Translations under genes and position numbers: made by a program | Shown: positions 38,304 to 47,502 of the stretch, in pieces | Position numbering within the stretch: the first letter of the stretch is position 1 | Layout of the letters: the number at the start of each line of letters is the position of its first letter | From: an uncultured Prevotellaceae bacterium | GTDB lineage: Bacteria; Bacteroidota; Bacteroidia; Bacteroidales; Bacteroidaceae | DNA length: 47,510 nt | NCBI GenBank assembly: GCA_946625675.1 | Contig: CAMOTI010000084.1 | Location: forward strand, 1-47,510 | Direction of reading: 5' to 3' | Notes under the pieces: generated by a model | Seen by the model: only the letters and a program-made list of their open reading frames with translations | The model's database searches: none | Told to the model about the DNA's origin: nothing

Positions 38304-40367
38304 CTAATTGATGAGGAAAGTCTTCGTATAACCCTGGTATGTAGCTTTCACAACCGCCCTTCGGCTTGAAATCTTGCTGATATCATACTTCACATCAGCA
38401 GAAGACGGTATGACATTAATATTGGAGTTGTCGTTCATTGGAGCATACAGCTGATAATTGGTAGCATCCATATATCCGTTCTCGGAAGTCACAAACATCG
38501 GGTTTTCCGGTATAAAAAGCTCTTTCCCGTCAACAAGGATTTTCAGGGTTGGCACAACCGGCGGATTCAGCATTTCGCCTTTAGAGAATCCGATGCCATG
38601 GAGGTCGAAAAGTCCTTGCGGGCGCTGCGGCTGCTGGTTTCTCGGTCTGCCTCCCCATTGTCCGTTGTTGTTCTGTGGTTGCTCAACCTCAGGTCCTTCG
38701 ACCACGAGATAGATGGCATGTTTTCCTTTGAGTCCTTCCACAGCAGGCACCTTAGCCTGGAAAGTCTGTGCTTTCTTTTCGGCGTTCTCAGGCACATTGA
38801 TGACAGCGATTTCTTTTCCGTTCCATACGGTGTTGGCATAAGGTCCGTCGACAAGCACATGAATCTTAAATGCCCCTTTTCCCGAAGGCGTGAGATTGAT
38901 GTTTATTGTGGTTCCATCACCATTCTTTGTCGGTTCGAATGGTTTCAGTCCGTTCTGTGCCTTGTCGAGACCACCGAAGCCAAAGTATTTGAATCCGATG
39001 ATTCCCCTGTTGGTGATACCAGCCAGGTCCATATGGTTGTTCCACACGTCGTAGTTATCCTGCATCCAGTTGTTTCCGTTGACATAAGCGGCAATACCGG
39101 CAGAATAATACTGATAAGGCGGCAGACCAAAAATCTGGAATCCCTCAGACGTGACCTCAGCACCAGTGTATTCAGTTCCGTCAGATGCTTTTGCTGTCCA
39201 TTCGTTGTTCTTGGCATAGGGGTCGAATCCCACGATTCTCACCTTGCCTCCATCAGCCACAGCCTTTTTGTCCCACTCGATTTTCACGGGAGCAACCATG
39301 GCCTGACGTGCGTTGCCGAATCCACGTGGCGGGCGGTGATAGAATACATACCATTGACCGTTGATTTCCTGCAAAGAACCGTGCGTGTTATGTCCGAAAT
39401 TAGTGGTTGTGAGATGGGTTCCGTCCTCATTCGGCACGACTCCACGAGAATCGACGAGCACACCTCCCGAGCGCCAAGGTCCGAGCGGTGAGTCACCGTA
39501 AGCGTAACGAAGTGCAGAGTTCGTTGATCCGAGTCCGTAATCCGGTCCGGAGTAGCCAGAGAAAACCATCACATACTTGTTGCCCACCTGTCGGATACTC
39601 GATGCCTCGAAGAAGTTGAAGTCGCCAGGGTTCTGTCCTTTGTAAAGAGCCGGATATTCTGTACCTTTGGGGTCTCTCACCTCTCCGTAGCGTTCGCTTG
39701 CGGGAATGAAATAATCATGGATTTTGGTTCCCGGCCTTACAGCATACATATTATCCTGGTCGAGTTCGAAGGCAGTGGAATGGCGGAATCCATAGAAAAC
39801 GTATGCACGGAATCCCTTGTCGAAGTCCGGGTCCTTCTTGTCAGTGATATTCTCAACAAAAACAGAGGGGTCGAAGTCGATAATGGAACCTTCGACACAC
39901 TGCGTGCCGTCCTCATTGATGTTGACAGGAGTGAACGGCCCGTCCGGTCGGTCGCCCTTGCAGACTGTAGCCACACGACGCCATCCACGGGAATGCGGAT
40001 AGAGCCAGTATGTTTTCTTACCAGTCTGCTTGTCCTTGACTTCGACCAAATCAGGCGCATACATCGTATCCCATTTTCCATTGACAAAGTAGGAGAAAAT
40101 CGGTCCCTCGTCCCTCCAGTTGGTGAGGTCCTCCACGGGTGCCGACCACATACGGATATCGTTACCACAGTAAGAAGTGTAGTGAACGTCATGAGACCCG
40201 ATGATATATGCCCGGTAGCTTCCAGGCTTGTCGGGATCCTCAAACACACGAGGCTCTCCGTCAGGGATATGTTCCCAAAGCGGGAGGTAAGGGTTTTGCG
40301 CGTTGGCACTCATTGCCGCAGAGAACACAGCAAAAAACAGTGAAATTCTGAAAAGGAACTTATTCAT
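38304..40367 (-). CDS. GH43-like secreted glycosidase
   Basis: 687 aa from MNKFLFRISLFFAVFSAAMSANAQ. GEPRVFEDPDKPGSYRAYIIGSHD, APVEDLTNWRDEGPIFSY, MYAPDLVEVKDKQTGKKTYWLY, FFEASSIRQVGNKYVMVFSGYS. Confidence 0.85.
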   Translation of the reverse strand: MNKFLFRISLFFAVFSAAMSANAQNPYLPLWEHIPDGEPRVFEDPDKPGSYRAYIIGSHDVHYTSYCGNDIRMWSAPVEDLTNWRDEGPIFSYFVNGKWDTMYAPDLVEVKDKQTGKKTYWLYPHSRGWRRVATVCKGDRPDGPFTPVNINEDGTQCVEGSIIDFDPSVFVENITDKKDPDFDKGFRAYVFYGFRHSTAFELDQDNMYAVRPGTKIHDYFIPASERYGEVRDPKGTEYPALYKGQNPGDFNFFEASSIRQVGNKYVMVFSGYSGPDYGLGSTNSALRYAYGDSPLGPWRSGGVLVDSRGVVPNEDGTHLTTTNFGHNTHGSLQEINGQWYVFYHRPPRGFGNARQAMVAPVKIEWDKKAVADGGKVRIVGFDPYAKNNEWTAKASDGTEYTGAEVTSEGFQIFGLPPYQYYSAGIAAYVNGNNWMQDNYDVWNNHMDLAGITNRGIIGFKYFGFGGLDKAQNGLKPFEPTKNGDGTTININLTPSGKGAFKIHVLVDGPYANTVWNGKEIAVINVPENAEKKAQTFQAKVPAVEGLKGKHAIYLVVEGPEVEQPQNNNGQWGGRPRNQQPQRPQGLFDLHGIGFSKGEMLNPPVVPTLKILVDGKELFIPENPMFVTSENGYMDATNYQLYAPMNDNSNINVIPSSADVKYDISKISSRRAVVKATYQGYTKTFLIN

Positions 40368-40392
40368 GATTATATACAATTTGATGTTTTTG

Positions 40393-40400
40393 CAAAGTTA
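40393..40400 (-). promoter_or_regulatory. -7 promoter element for the GH43 pair
   Basis: Minus strand TAACTTTG; lies between the GH95 terminator and the GH43 start. Confidence 0.5.
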
Positions 40401-40415
40401 GCATAAATTTAAGAA

Positions 40416-40447
40416 AAAAGTATCGGAAATATGTTTCCGATACTTTT
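40416..40447 (-). terminator. Terminator downstream of GH95
   Basis: AAAAGTATCGGAAA (40416-40429) / TTTCCGATACTTTT (40434-40447), perfect 14-bp stem, 4-nt loop, T-tract on the minus strand. Confidence 0.88.
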
Positions 40448-40488
40448 CACTATGTTACTTTCAGAGTTGAAAGTTTAAAGATTAAAGT

Positions 40489-42897
40489 TTAATGTAAAAT
40501 GTTGGGTACACGAATGTTGACTTTCTCACCTTTTCTGACGTTGATTTCGTAGTCATAGACCCCGTCGTGCGAGTTGATGAGTCTGCAATTCTTTGCCTGA
40601 ATCTGGTCAGCGAATCTGATTTTGAGCACACCATCCACAGCCGGAATGACAGTGGCAGCAGTCAGGTGGTTGTTGTCCCATGCAATCGCCACTTCGAATC
40701 CTCCACGCGCCTTGAGTCCTTGCACCTCACCCGACACCCACTTGTCAGGCAAAGCAGGCAGCAGATGTACGAATCCCTCCTGACTCTGCAGTAACATTTC
40801 CGCGATACCGGCCGTAACTCCGAAGTTTCCGTCGATTTGGAACGGAGGATGCGCATCAAAGAGATTCGGGAATGTTCTGCCATCAGGATATTGCCGTTCC
40901 TTTCCTTCGTTAGGCAGAAGTCTGAGCATGTTGGAAATGATTTTGAACGCATGGTTTCCGTCGAGCATACGCGCCCAGAAATTCGTTTTCCATCCCAGGC
41001 TCCATCCTGTGGCTTGGTCTCCCCTCTGGTTGAGTGTTACGCCAGCCGCTTTCCAAAGATCCGGTGTCTTGTAGGGAGAAATTTGGTTGGACGGATGCAG
41101 ACCGTAGAGATGCGAGATGTGGCGGTGCTGGTCGTTAGGGTCGTCAAGGTCTTCACGCCATTCCTGCAGCTGTCCATACTGTCCCACCTTCATTGGTGGA
41201 ATTTTAGCGATAGCCGATTTCAGTTTCTGCTGGTAATCAGCATCAAGATTTAAAATTTGCGCAGCCTGCAATGTCTGCGAGAGAATGTCCCTGGCAATCT
41301 GATTGTCCATGGTGCATGCGGCGCAGACCGGAGTGGACTTTCCTTTTCCCCCATGTTCGGGTGACACACTGGGCACGACAAGCAATTCTCCGTCTTTCTC
41401 CACCATATAATCAAGGTAGAAGTCAGCCGCCCCCTTCATGACAGGATAGTATTCCCGTAGGAAATTCTTGTCGAGCGTGAACTGATAATGTTCCCAAAGA
41501 TGAGTGCAAAGCCAGGCGCCCCCATTCGGAAACATACCCCATGGTGCACCGTCCACGGGTCCTGCAATTCGCCAGAGGTCCGTGTTATGATGCGCCACCC
41601 ATCCGTTGCAGCCATACATCGTCTTTGCCGTCTCAGCTCCGGTGACACTGAGGTCCTTAATCATAGAGAAAAGCGGTTCGGCCGTTTCAGAGAGGTTGCA
41701 CACCTCAGCCGGCCAGTAGTTCATCTCCGCATTGATGTTGATGGTGTATTTGCTGTCCCACGGCGCGTTCTTTTTGTCATTCCACACCCCTTGCAAGTTG
41801 GCCGGTTGTCCTCCTGGCTGAGAAGATGAAATCAGTAGATACCGTCCGAAATTGAAAAGCAGCGCCACCATTCCCATGTCGTCGCTTCCATAGAACTTGT
41901 CAAGACGTTGGTCAGTAGGCAGCAATTCGTTTGGTGATGAATTTCCTTTGCCAGATTTAGCCGAAGGGAGCGCACTCAACCTGAGGTGCACCCTTTCATA
42001 TTGCTGCTGATATTTAGCGGTATGCCGTTTGAGTAGCTGCTTAAAGTTGAATTGACCAGCGGCCTTGATACAGGCATCATTTTTAGCCTGTTGGTTTCCG
42101 GAAACATCGTGGTAGTTGACAAAATTCGTAGCCGCAGAGATAATCAGTGTAGCTTCCGCCGCATTGTCAACTTTAATTGACTCACTTTGGGAAGAGACTG
42201 TCCCATCGGTAATAACCTTCGTGATGGTTTGTGACTTAAGCGCAGCTGGAATTCCCTCCTGCTCCACACCTTCAATCCATGCGATAAGTTCCTGTCCGGA
42301 GGTGCTGACCTTAAACGGCAACTGCGACTGATAGCCGAGAGCGAAGTTCAGTTTTCCTTTCTTGTCCGCCTTAAGATTCACCACGATGACATTATCCTGC
42401 ATAGACGCAAAGACCGTACGTGTGTAGTTCACGCCATCACAAGAATAAGAAGTGACAGCAGTAGCATTGTCGAGGTTTAGTTCGCGTCTGTAGTTGCTGA
42501 CATTCAGATGGTTCAGATTGATTATCAGCGAACCAGCCGGCAGGAATCTCATTCCGTGAGGCCCTTTCACGAACTCCCTGTTGAGAATACCTTCTGCCTC
42601 TTTCTCTTTACCTTCGAAAATAAGGTCTCTGACCTCTTGCAGATGCTGAAGGGAAGTGGTGGAGTTATTGTTATGAGGTCCGCCACTCCAGAAAGTCTCC
42701 TCATTCAGCTGGATTTCCTCTTTTTCAGTACCACCATATACCATGGCCCCCAACTTGGAGTTGCCAATAGGCAGTGCCTCAAGCCAGACTTTAGCCGGCT
42801 TGTCGTACCATAACAGGTTTTGCCACTTTTGCTTTTGCTGTGCACAGATATTGCCCGCGATAATCAGGCAAAAGAGTAAAGAAAAAAACTTTTTCAT
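40489..42897 (-). CDS. Glycoside hydrolase family 95 (alpha-L-fucosidase / alpha-L-galactosidase type)
   Basis: 802 aa. LLWYDKPAKVWLEALPIGNSKLGAMVYGGTEKEEIQLNEETFWSGGP; NLQGVWNDKKNAPWDSKYTININAEMNYWPAEVCNLSE; QIDGNFGVTAGIAEMLLQS. Confidence 0.93.
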   Translation of the reverse strand: MKKFFSLLFCLIIAGNICAQQKQKWQNLLWYDKPAKVWLEALPIGNSKLGAMVYGGTEKEEIQLNEETFWSGGPHNNNSTTSLQHLQEVRDLIFEGKEKEAEGILNREFVKGPHGMRFLPAGSLIINLNHLNVSNYRRELNLDNATAVTSYSCDGVNYTRTVFASMQDNVIVVNLKADKKGKLNFALGYQSQLPFKVSTSGQELIAWIEGVEQEGIPAALKSQTITKVITDGTVSSQSESIKVDNAAEATLIISAATNFVNYHDVSGNQQAKNDACIKAAGQFNFKQLLKRHTAKYQQQYERVHLRLSALPSAKSGKGNSSPNELLPTDQRLDKFYGSDDMGMVALLFNFGRYLLISSSQPGGQPANLQGVWNDKKNAPWDSKYTININAEMNYWPAEVCNLSETAEPLFSMIKDLSVTGAETAKTMYGCNGWVAHHNTDLWRIAGPVDGAPWGMFPNGGAWLCTHLWEHYQFTLDKNFLREYYPVMKGAADFYLDYMVEKDGELLVVPSVSPEHGGKGKSTPVCAACTMDNQIARDILSQTLQAAQILNLDADYQQKLKSAIAKIPPMKVGQYGQLQEWREDLDDPNDQHRHISHLYGLHPSNQISPYKTPDLWKAAGVTLNQRGDQATGWSLGWKTNFWARMLDGNHAFKIISNMLRLLPNEGKERQYPDGRTFPNLFDAHPPFQIDGNFGVTAGIAEMLLQSQEGFVHLLPALPDKWVSGEVQGLKARGGFEVAIAWDNNHLTAATVIPAVDGVLKIRFADQIQAKNCRLINSHDGVYDYEINVRKGEKVNIRVPNILH

Positions 42898-45284
42898 TGA
42901 TATGTGATTTTTTGAATAAATTGTCCCGGATCTCCGATAATCAAAGACAAGGTATGTTGAGATTTAGATTTGTCCAAAGGGAAGGAAATCAGGTAGTCCT
43001 TTCTGTTTTCAAACACCTGCATCTTCCATTCATAAGCCCACTCGATGATTTTGTTCTCACACATCACCGGCTTTTGTCCGTCCACAGAAACTCCGAAGCG
43101 GTTGCTCCTTGAATCATCCACCGGCCACATGGGAATCGTTGATATCTGAATCCGGACAGAATCCCCTTGTATCGGCTTATCCAGCAGGATATCGAATTTT
43201 GGTGAGGAAGGCGAGAGCGGGTCAGCGGACTTGTCAAAAGGTTTTCCCATTTGCAAAGCGACCCAATCCGTACCAATACCTCTGATTAAGCGGAAATGAC
43301 CGCCTTGCACAATATCGGCCAGATTGACTTGATTAGCATAATGTGTATACAGTTGGCTTTCAGGCAACTTGAATCTGTCCGTAGGATGTCCAGTAAGTTC
43401 AGGCATCTGTTGGTATTTAGCCACAAATCCCGGTGGCACCTGCGACATCATCTGATTCCATTTTCCGTTGTTCATCGAGTTATAGTATGCCATCAGCGCA
43501 TTGATGTCATCGAATGCCTTCTTTGAGCGAATGGCATCTCCGGTGTTCCCTGTCTCATGGTTATGCTGTGCATAGAGGAATTTCCGGTTCATGAGGTCGG
43601 CCGCCTTGACCGAGAAATGCAGAATTTGGAAAAACGCCAGTTGCTTATCCTGTGGAAGTTCCTCCATGATCCGCTGTGTCTCTTCAGAAATCCCCGAATA
43701 GAGCTTCAGCCGTTGCTGTGCCGATCCATCCTGGAAAGAGAAATCGGAATCATGCAGTCTGTTATTCTCCTCAGAGTCCCATTCGAACTCATATCCCATG
43801 TATTCGGGTTTACGTTGCCATGCGAGTCTATAATATTCGTCAAGTACATGTTGCAGACGTTCCTGGTATTTCGTTCCGAAAACAGACGCCAGCCATTTAG
43901 CCTGATACGTGTTGACATTCTCGATATTGAACGCAGACACATCCCATGCCAAGTCGAAGAACGTCTGCATGCCCAGTTCCATCGGCTTGATGTCACCGAC
44001 ATTGAGCAGCCAGTAGCGGTCAGCTCCCGCCTCGTATGCCTTCATCAGCTCCTCGTACATAAGAACGGGCGGTGTGGTGTTTATCCAAAGATAGTCGTGA
44101 GGTGTGCCGAGATAACTGAGATGATAATATACTCCGCTACCGCCTTTTCTGTTTCTCTCAGCCTCATTGCTCACGCGCTTCATGTATCCATAGTTGTCGT
44201 CAGGCCATACAATCGTGATGTCCTCGGGGACATTAAGTCCAGCATTATAGATGTCGAGTGTCTCTTTGTAAGGTACAAAAATCTGAGGGATATCCGTGAT
44301 ATTCTTCTTTTTATATTTTGTGAGGATTTCCCTTTGGTCCTGGAACACCTTCTCGAGTGTCCTGGCCCTGACAGCAGGGTCGGTGGATCCTTTCATTGCC
44401 TCGTCGTGGAGTCCACGCATTCCCATCGTGTAGATATTGTCGTATTGTGCAGTCTCCCGAATTCTGTTGTCGAGTTTGTTATAGATCGTCTCCTTATTCG
44501 TCAGGTAGTTCCATTCGCCGTCCCGTTCTTTTGTCCATTCCGACGGAGCAGCGTTGTTGAAGAGGAGAGGCTCGCAATGGCTGGTCGTAATCATAATCCC
44601 CCACTCGTCCGCCACCTTCTGGCTTTCGGGATGGCTGTAGAAAGCCCCGGTGCAGGTATGCATGGCCGGCGCAAGCATATTACCTTTCAGCCGGAGAATG
44701 AGTTCGCATACTTTGTCGTAAGTTTTCGGCCCGATATCTCCGAGTTCTTTCTCAAAGTTTTCAGCAGCCCAAGTCTTGAGTCCCCAGTCCTCATCGTTGA
44801 TGAAGATGCCCCGGTATTTCACAGAGGGAGACTTGGAGATCATGTTTTCGTTGAAATCAATATCAGCCTGTCGGCTCACAGGAATGTCAGCCCACCAGTA
44901 CCATGGATTGACCCCGATTTTCTCGCTGATATAAAAAACGCCGTATGCCAGTCCTCTTGGGTCGCTACCCGCTACAAAGACATTGTTCTTATCCGTCTTA
45001 ACAGCGAAACGTTCCCATCTCCCATTCAGGGATTTAGCTTCCTGAAAGTTGGTGAAGCGGCTTTTATTGCAGACACCGATGATAAGATTTTGTCCGTTGA
45101 TCTTGGCATTCGCAACAGGAGGCCTGACACCACAGACCCGCTGGATGTCGTCCGCGATGACCTCAGCCAGTTTGAGCGCGAGCGGGCAGTCGTTTTTGTC
45201 GACCACGACGGTCACCTTGGCCAGATTGACAGCCCGGGCAGCAGTAGTGGCGATGATGAATAATAGAATGAATAGTTTTCTCAT
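42894..45284 (-). CDS. Glycoside hydrolase family 115 (xylan alpha-glucuronidase)
   Basis: 796 aa. Signal peptide; KYRGIFINDEDWGLKTWAAENF; MLAPAMHTCTGAFYSHPESQKVADEWGIMITTSHCEPLLFNN; WPDDNYGYMKRVSNEAERNRKGGSGVYYHLSYLG. ATGA overlap with GH95. Confidence 0.93.
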   Translation of the reverse strand: MRKLFILLFIIATTAARAVNLAKVTVVVDKNDCPLALKLAEVIADDIQRVCGVRPPVANAKINGQNLIIGVCNKSRFTNFQEAKSLNGRWERFAVKTDKNNVFVAGSDPRGLAYGVFYISEKIGVNPWYWWADIPVSRQADIDFNENMISKSPSVKYRGIFINDEDWGLKTWAAENFEKELGDIGPKTYDKVCELILRLKGNMLAPAMHTCTGAFYSHPESQKVADEWGIMITTSHCEPLLFNNAAPSEWTKERDGEWNYLTNKETIYNKLDNRIRETAQYDNIYTMGMRGLHDEAMKGSTDPAVRARTLEKVFQDQREILTKYKKKNITDIPQIFVPYKETLDIYNAGLNVPEDITIVWPDDNYGYMKRVSNEAERNRKGGSGVYYHLSYLGTPHDYLWINTTPPVLMYEELMKAYEAGADRYWLLNVGDIKPMELGMQTFFDLAWDVSAFNIENVNTYQAKWLASVFGTKYQERLQHVLDEYYRLAWQRKPEYMGYEFEWDSEENNRLHDSDFSFQDGSAQQRLKLYSGISEETQRIMEELPQDKQLAFFQILHFSVKAADLMNRKFLYAQHNHETGNTGDAIRSKKAFDDINALMAYYNSMNNGKWNQMMSQVPPGFVAKYQQMPELTGHPTDRFKLPESQLYTHYANQVNLADIVQGGHFRLIRGIGTDWVALQMGKPFDKSADPLSPSSPKFDILLDKPIQGDSVRIQISTIPMWPVDDSRSNRFGVSVDGQKPVMCENKIIEWAYEWKMQVFENRKDYLISFPLDKSKSQHTLSLIIGDPGQFIQKITYQ

Positions 45285-45313
45285 TGTGTGTGCGTTAGTT
45301 TGAATGAAGAAGA

Positions 45314-45376
45314 ATGGGAGTTATGGGAATTATGGGAACTATGGGAGTTATGGGAGTTATGGGAATTATGGGAATT
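45314..45376. repeat. 9-bp tandem repeat ATGGGARTT, 7 units
   Basis: ATGGGAGTT ATGGGAATT ATGGGAACT ATGGGAGTT ATGGGAGTT ATGGGAATT ATGGGAATT, 30 bp upstream of the GH115 start. Confidence 0.96.
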
Positions 45377-45391
45377 ATGAAAAAAAAGAGG

Positions 45392-45430
45392 ATGGACATA
45401 ATGAGCCCATGGCAGGCTCACTATGTCCAT
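45392..45430 (-). terminator. Terminator downstream of the esterase gene
   Basis: ATGGACATA-A-TGAGCC (45392-45407) / GGCTCA-C-TATGTCCAT (45415-45430), one internal mismatch; followed on the minus strand by CCTCTTTTTTTT. Confidence 0.85.
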
Positions 45431-45439
45431 GAACAGGAA

Positions 45440-47059
45440 TTATTTCTTTAAGAGTTTCAGCATGACTTCGGCATAGTTTCGTCCGAGCATACGGTAGCCT
45501 TCTGCAGTGAAGTGCAGACCGTCGGGAGCACCCGGGCAACCAGCCGAGGAAACGACATGAGCTGTCGGTATGACTTGTGGAGTGCGTGCGATGACCTCAT
45601 TGTGGGCATGGCAGATACCACCATTCTCCTTATGCATGAGCTCTCCGATGAGCAGAGGCACGTCTTCGGCATTGAGTCCGAGTTCCTTGAGCAGTCGGGT
45701 GTAGACGAGGTTGACACGGTCAGGCCAGTCGGGCTGCGTGTTGTCCGTACATCCCTGGTGGATGAGAATGCCTTTGATGACACCCACTTTCTGCGCCTGC
45801 TTAGCGCAATCCACAAGACGGCGGTACGGGTTATTGTCGTACTGACGGCAGAAGCCCTGGAGCCAATTGGCCGCATGGGAAATGTAGTCAGCACACTTGT
45901 CCTCATCGAAGAGGTTGATGCTGCATCCACCTACCGCCACGTTGATGACTCCGACTTTGATGTTTTCAGGCAATTTCTCGACGAGTGTCCTTCCGAAATA
46001 GTCAGCCGGAGTGAGCCCGTTGTTTCCCCTGCAAAGTGGTGGATAAGCCACATACCAGTTGAACTTCGAGCGGTTGTCCTGCTGCATATCCACAGCAGCC
46101 ATCATTCTGAACCTTGGATTGACATACTCGCAGTCCTCAATCTCAATAGGCGCGTTTCCCTCCATGTTAGACTGTCCGAAGCAGAGATAGATATGAAAAT
46201 TAGGGTCGAATGTTGTGGGCTGTTCCATCTCACCCGTCTTGAGCACTACCTTCTTCACTCCTCCAGCGTTCTGCGTGTCGTCAAGATTGAAGCGTTTGCA
46301 GAAATTCCATATTTCGACGCTGTTCTCCATTCTCGGGATGTGTCCACCACCTTGAGCCAGAAAAAACTCAACCACACATCCTGAGGATATGTTGGTCCAC
46401 ACTTCTTTAGAACCTTTTATATCACCGTAAGGTGAATAGTCGTCGAGTTTGATATAAGTAGAGGCATCGTTCATCTTCGCCATGTGCTCCACATAGTCGT
46501 GGATGCGATATCGTTCGTAGGCGAAGACATCATCCCCTAACTGATGGCACTGAATGAGGTTGACCGGTTTGGAGCATTTGTTCCAAGGCTGCTCCATAAA
46601 CTGAATGCCGCTTGTCGGTGCAAAAACTGCGACCTTGTCCTGCACCTCACCCATACAATGATACATAAGCATGGATCCCATGGAGAATCCCGACCAATAG
46701 ACTCGCTTAGGGTCGGTCTTGTATTTCTCAGACAGGAAGTCGATGGACTTGAGCACGAAGTTCTTGTCCTTATTCGTTCTTGTGTCCCAAGTGTTTCCGT
46801 CGCTTCTAAGGTATGCAACGACAAACTTGGCAGTGTCGACCATCTGATAGAATTTATCGTGCTCGTATTGGTATTCAGGATTCTGGTTCATGCCGTGAGT
46901 GACAATCATAAGCGGGAAGTTCTTCTTCAGTTTTTTGGGAGTGAAGACGATGATGTTGCGGTTTTGTCCGTCGACATCAACGAAAAGGCTGTCCTTCTTG
47001 AACGCAGAAGCGGAGAGGACAGAAAAGACAGCAATAAATGATAGAAGTAATTTTTTCAT
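45440..47059 (-). CDS. Two-domain esterase: CE1-like alpha/beta hydrolase plus CE6/SASA-like acetylesterase
   Basis: 539 aa from MKKLLLSFIAVFSVLSASAF. N-terminal FPLMIVTHGMNQN and VYWSGFSMGSMLMYH (GxSxG); C-terminal FHIYLCFGQSNMEGNAPI, VAVGGCSINLFDED, HQGCTDN. Confidence 0.87.
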   Translation of the reverse strand: MKKLLLSFIAVFSVLSASAFKKDSLFVDVDGQNRNIIVFTPKKLKKNFPLMIVTHGMNQNPEYQYEHDKFYQMVDTAKFVVAYLRSDGNTWDTRTNKDKNFVLKSIDFLSEKYKTDPKRVYWSGFSMGSMLMYHCMGEVQDKVAVFAPTSGIQFMEQPWNKCSKPVNLIQCHQLGDDVFAYERYRIHDYVEHMAKMNDASTYIKLDDYSPYGDIKGSKEVWTNISSGCVVEFFLAQGGGHIPRMENSVEIWNFCKRFNLDDTQNAGGVKKVVLKTGEMEQPTTFDPNFHIYLCFGQSNMEGNAPIEIEDCEYVNPRFRMMAAVDMQQDNRSKFNWYVAYPPLCRGNNGLTPADYFGRTLVEKLPENIKVGVINVAVGGCSINLFDEDKCADYISHAANWLQGFCRQYDNNPYRRLVDCAKQAQKVGVIKGILIHQGCTDNTQPDWPDRVNLVYTRLLKELGLNAEDVPLLIGELMHKENGGICHAHNEVIARTPQVIPTAHVVSSAGCPGAPDGLHFTAEGYRMLGRNYAEVMLKLLKK

Positions 47060-47312
47060 TTTAGTTGTTATTTGTAAAAGTAAGAAAGCCGTGCTTCGCC
47101 GGTTTATTGTGCCGCAGAAAACTGCGTCGTACAGGAAAGCAATAGTAATGTAACGTGAGTTCGACGAATTATAGAATAAAGCAAGTTGGTTATCTACTGC
47201 TCTTGCCATATAGACGCATGGCTTCTTTTTTTTTCTTTACACGAATGTTCATGAATGACCACGAATTATCACGAATTAATATTTTTAATTGACATGAATT
47301 ATTACGAACACT

Positions 47313-47389
47313 AATTTCCGAATTTGACAAGTGGGCAGAGTCAAACTTGTTTGAACTATGCCATGACAAAGAGGAAATCATGAAATAAT
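47313..47389. repeat. 77-bp direct repeat, copy 1
   Basis: AATTTCCGAATTTGACAAGTGGGCAGAGTCAAACTTGTTTGAACTATGCCATGACAAAGAGGAAATCATGAAATAAT; 4 mismatches to copy 2. Confidence 0.95.
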
Positions 47390-47425
47390 CTGAACGAATT
47401 TTCACGAATAGTTTCTTAAAACACG

Positions 47426-47502
47426 AATTTCCGAATTTGTCAGATGAGCAGAGTCAAACTTGTTTGAACTATGCCATGACAAAGAGGAAATCATGAAATA
47501 AT
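47426..47502. repeat. 77-bp direct repeat, copy 2
   Basis: AATTTCCGAATTTGTCAGATGAGCAGAGTCAAACTTGTTTGAACTATGCCATGACAAAGAGGAAATCATGAAATAAT; offset 113 bp from copy 1. Confidence 0.95.

Noticed and set aside
38598-39491. 297-aa plus-strand ORF opposite GH43 and similar antisense ORFs (45512-46384, 39717-40343, 5943-6530, 33582-34280)
   Set aside because: All lie antisense to strong CDS calls and show no family motifs; attributed to codon-usage shadowing.
43557-45263. 568-aa plus-strand ORF opposite GH115
   Set aside because: Fully antisense to a clear GH115 gene; no recognisable domain and a composition typical of a mirrored reading frame.
47060-47209. N-terminal extension of the esterase ORF (MARAVDNQLALFYNSS...)
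   Set aside because: No secretion signal in the extension; MKKLLLSFIAVFSVLSASAF at 47059 is a typical signal peptide start.
47190-47405. 71-aa minus-strand ORF over the terminal repeat
   Set aside because: Runs through the 77-bp repeat and AT-rich intergenic DNA; no independent coding evidence.
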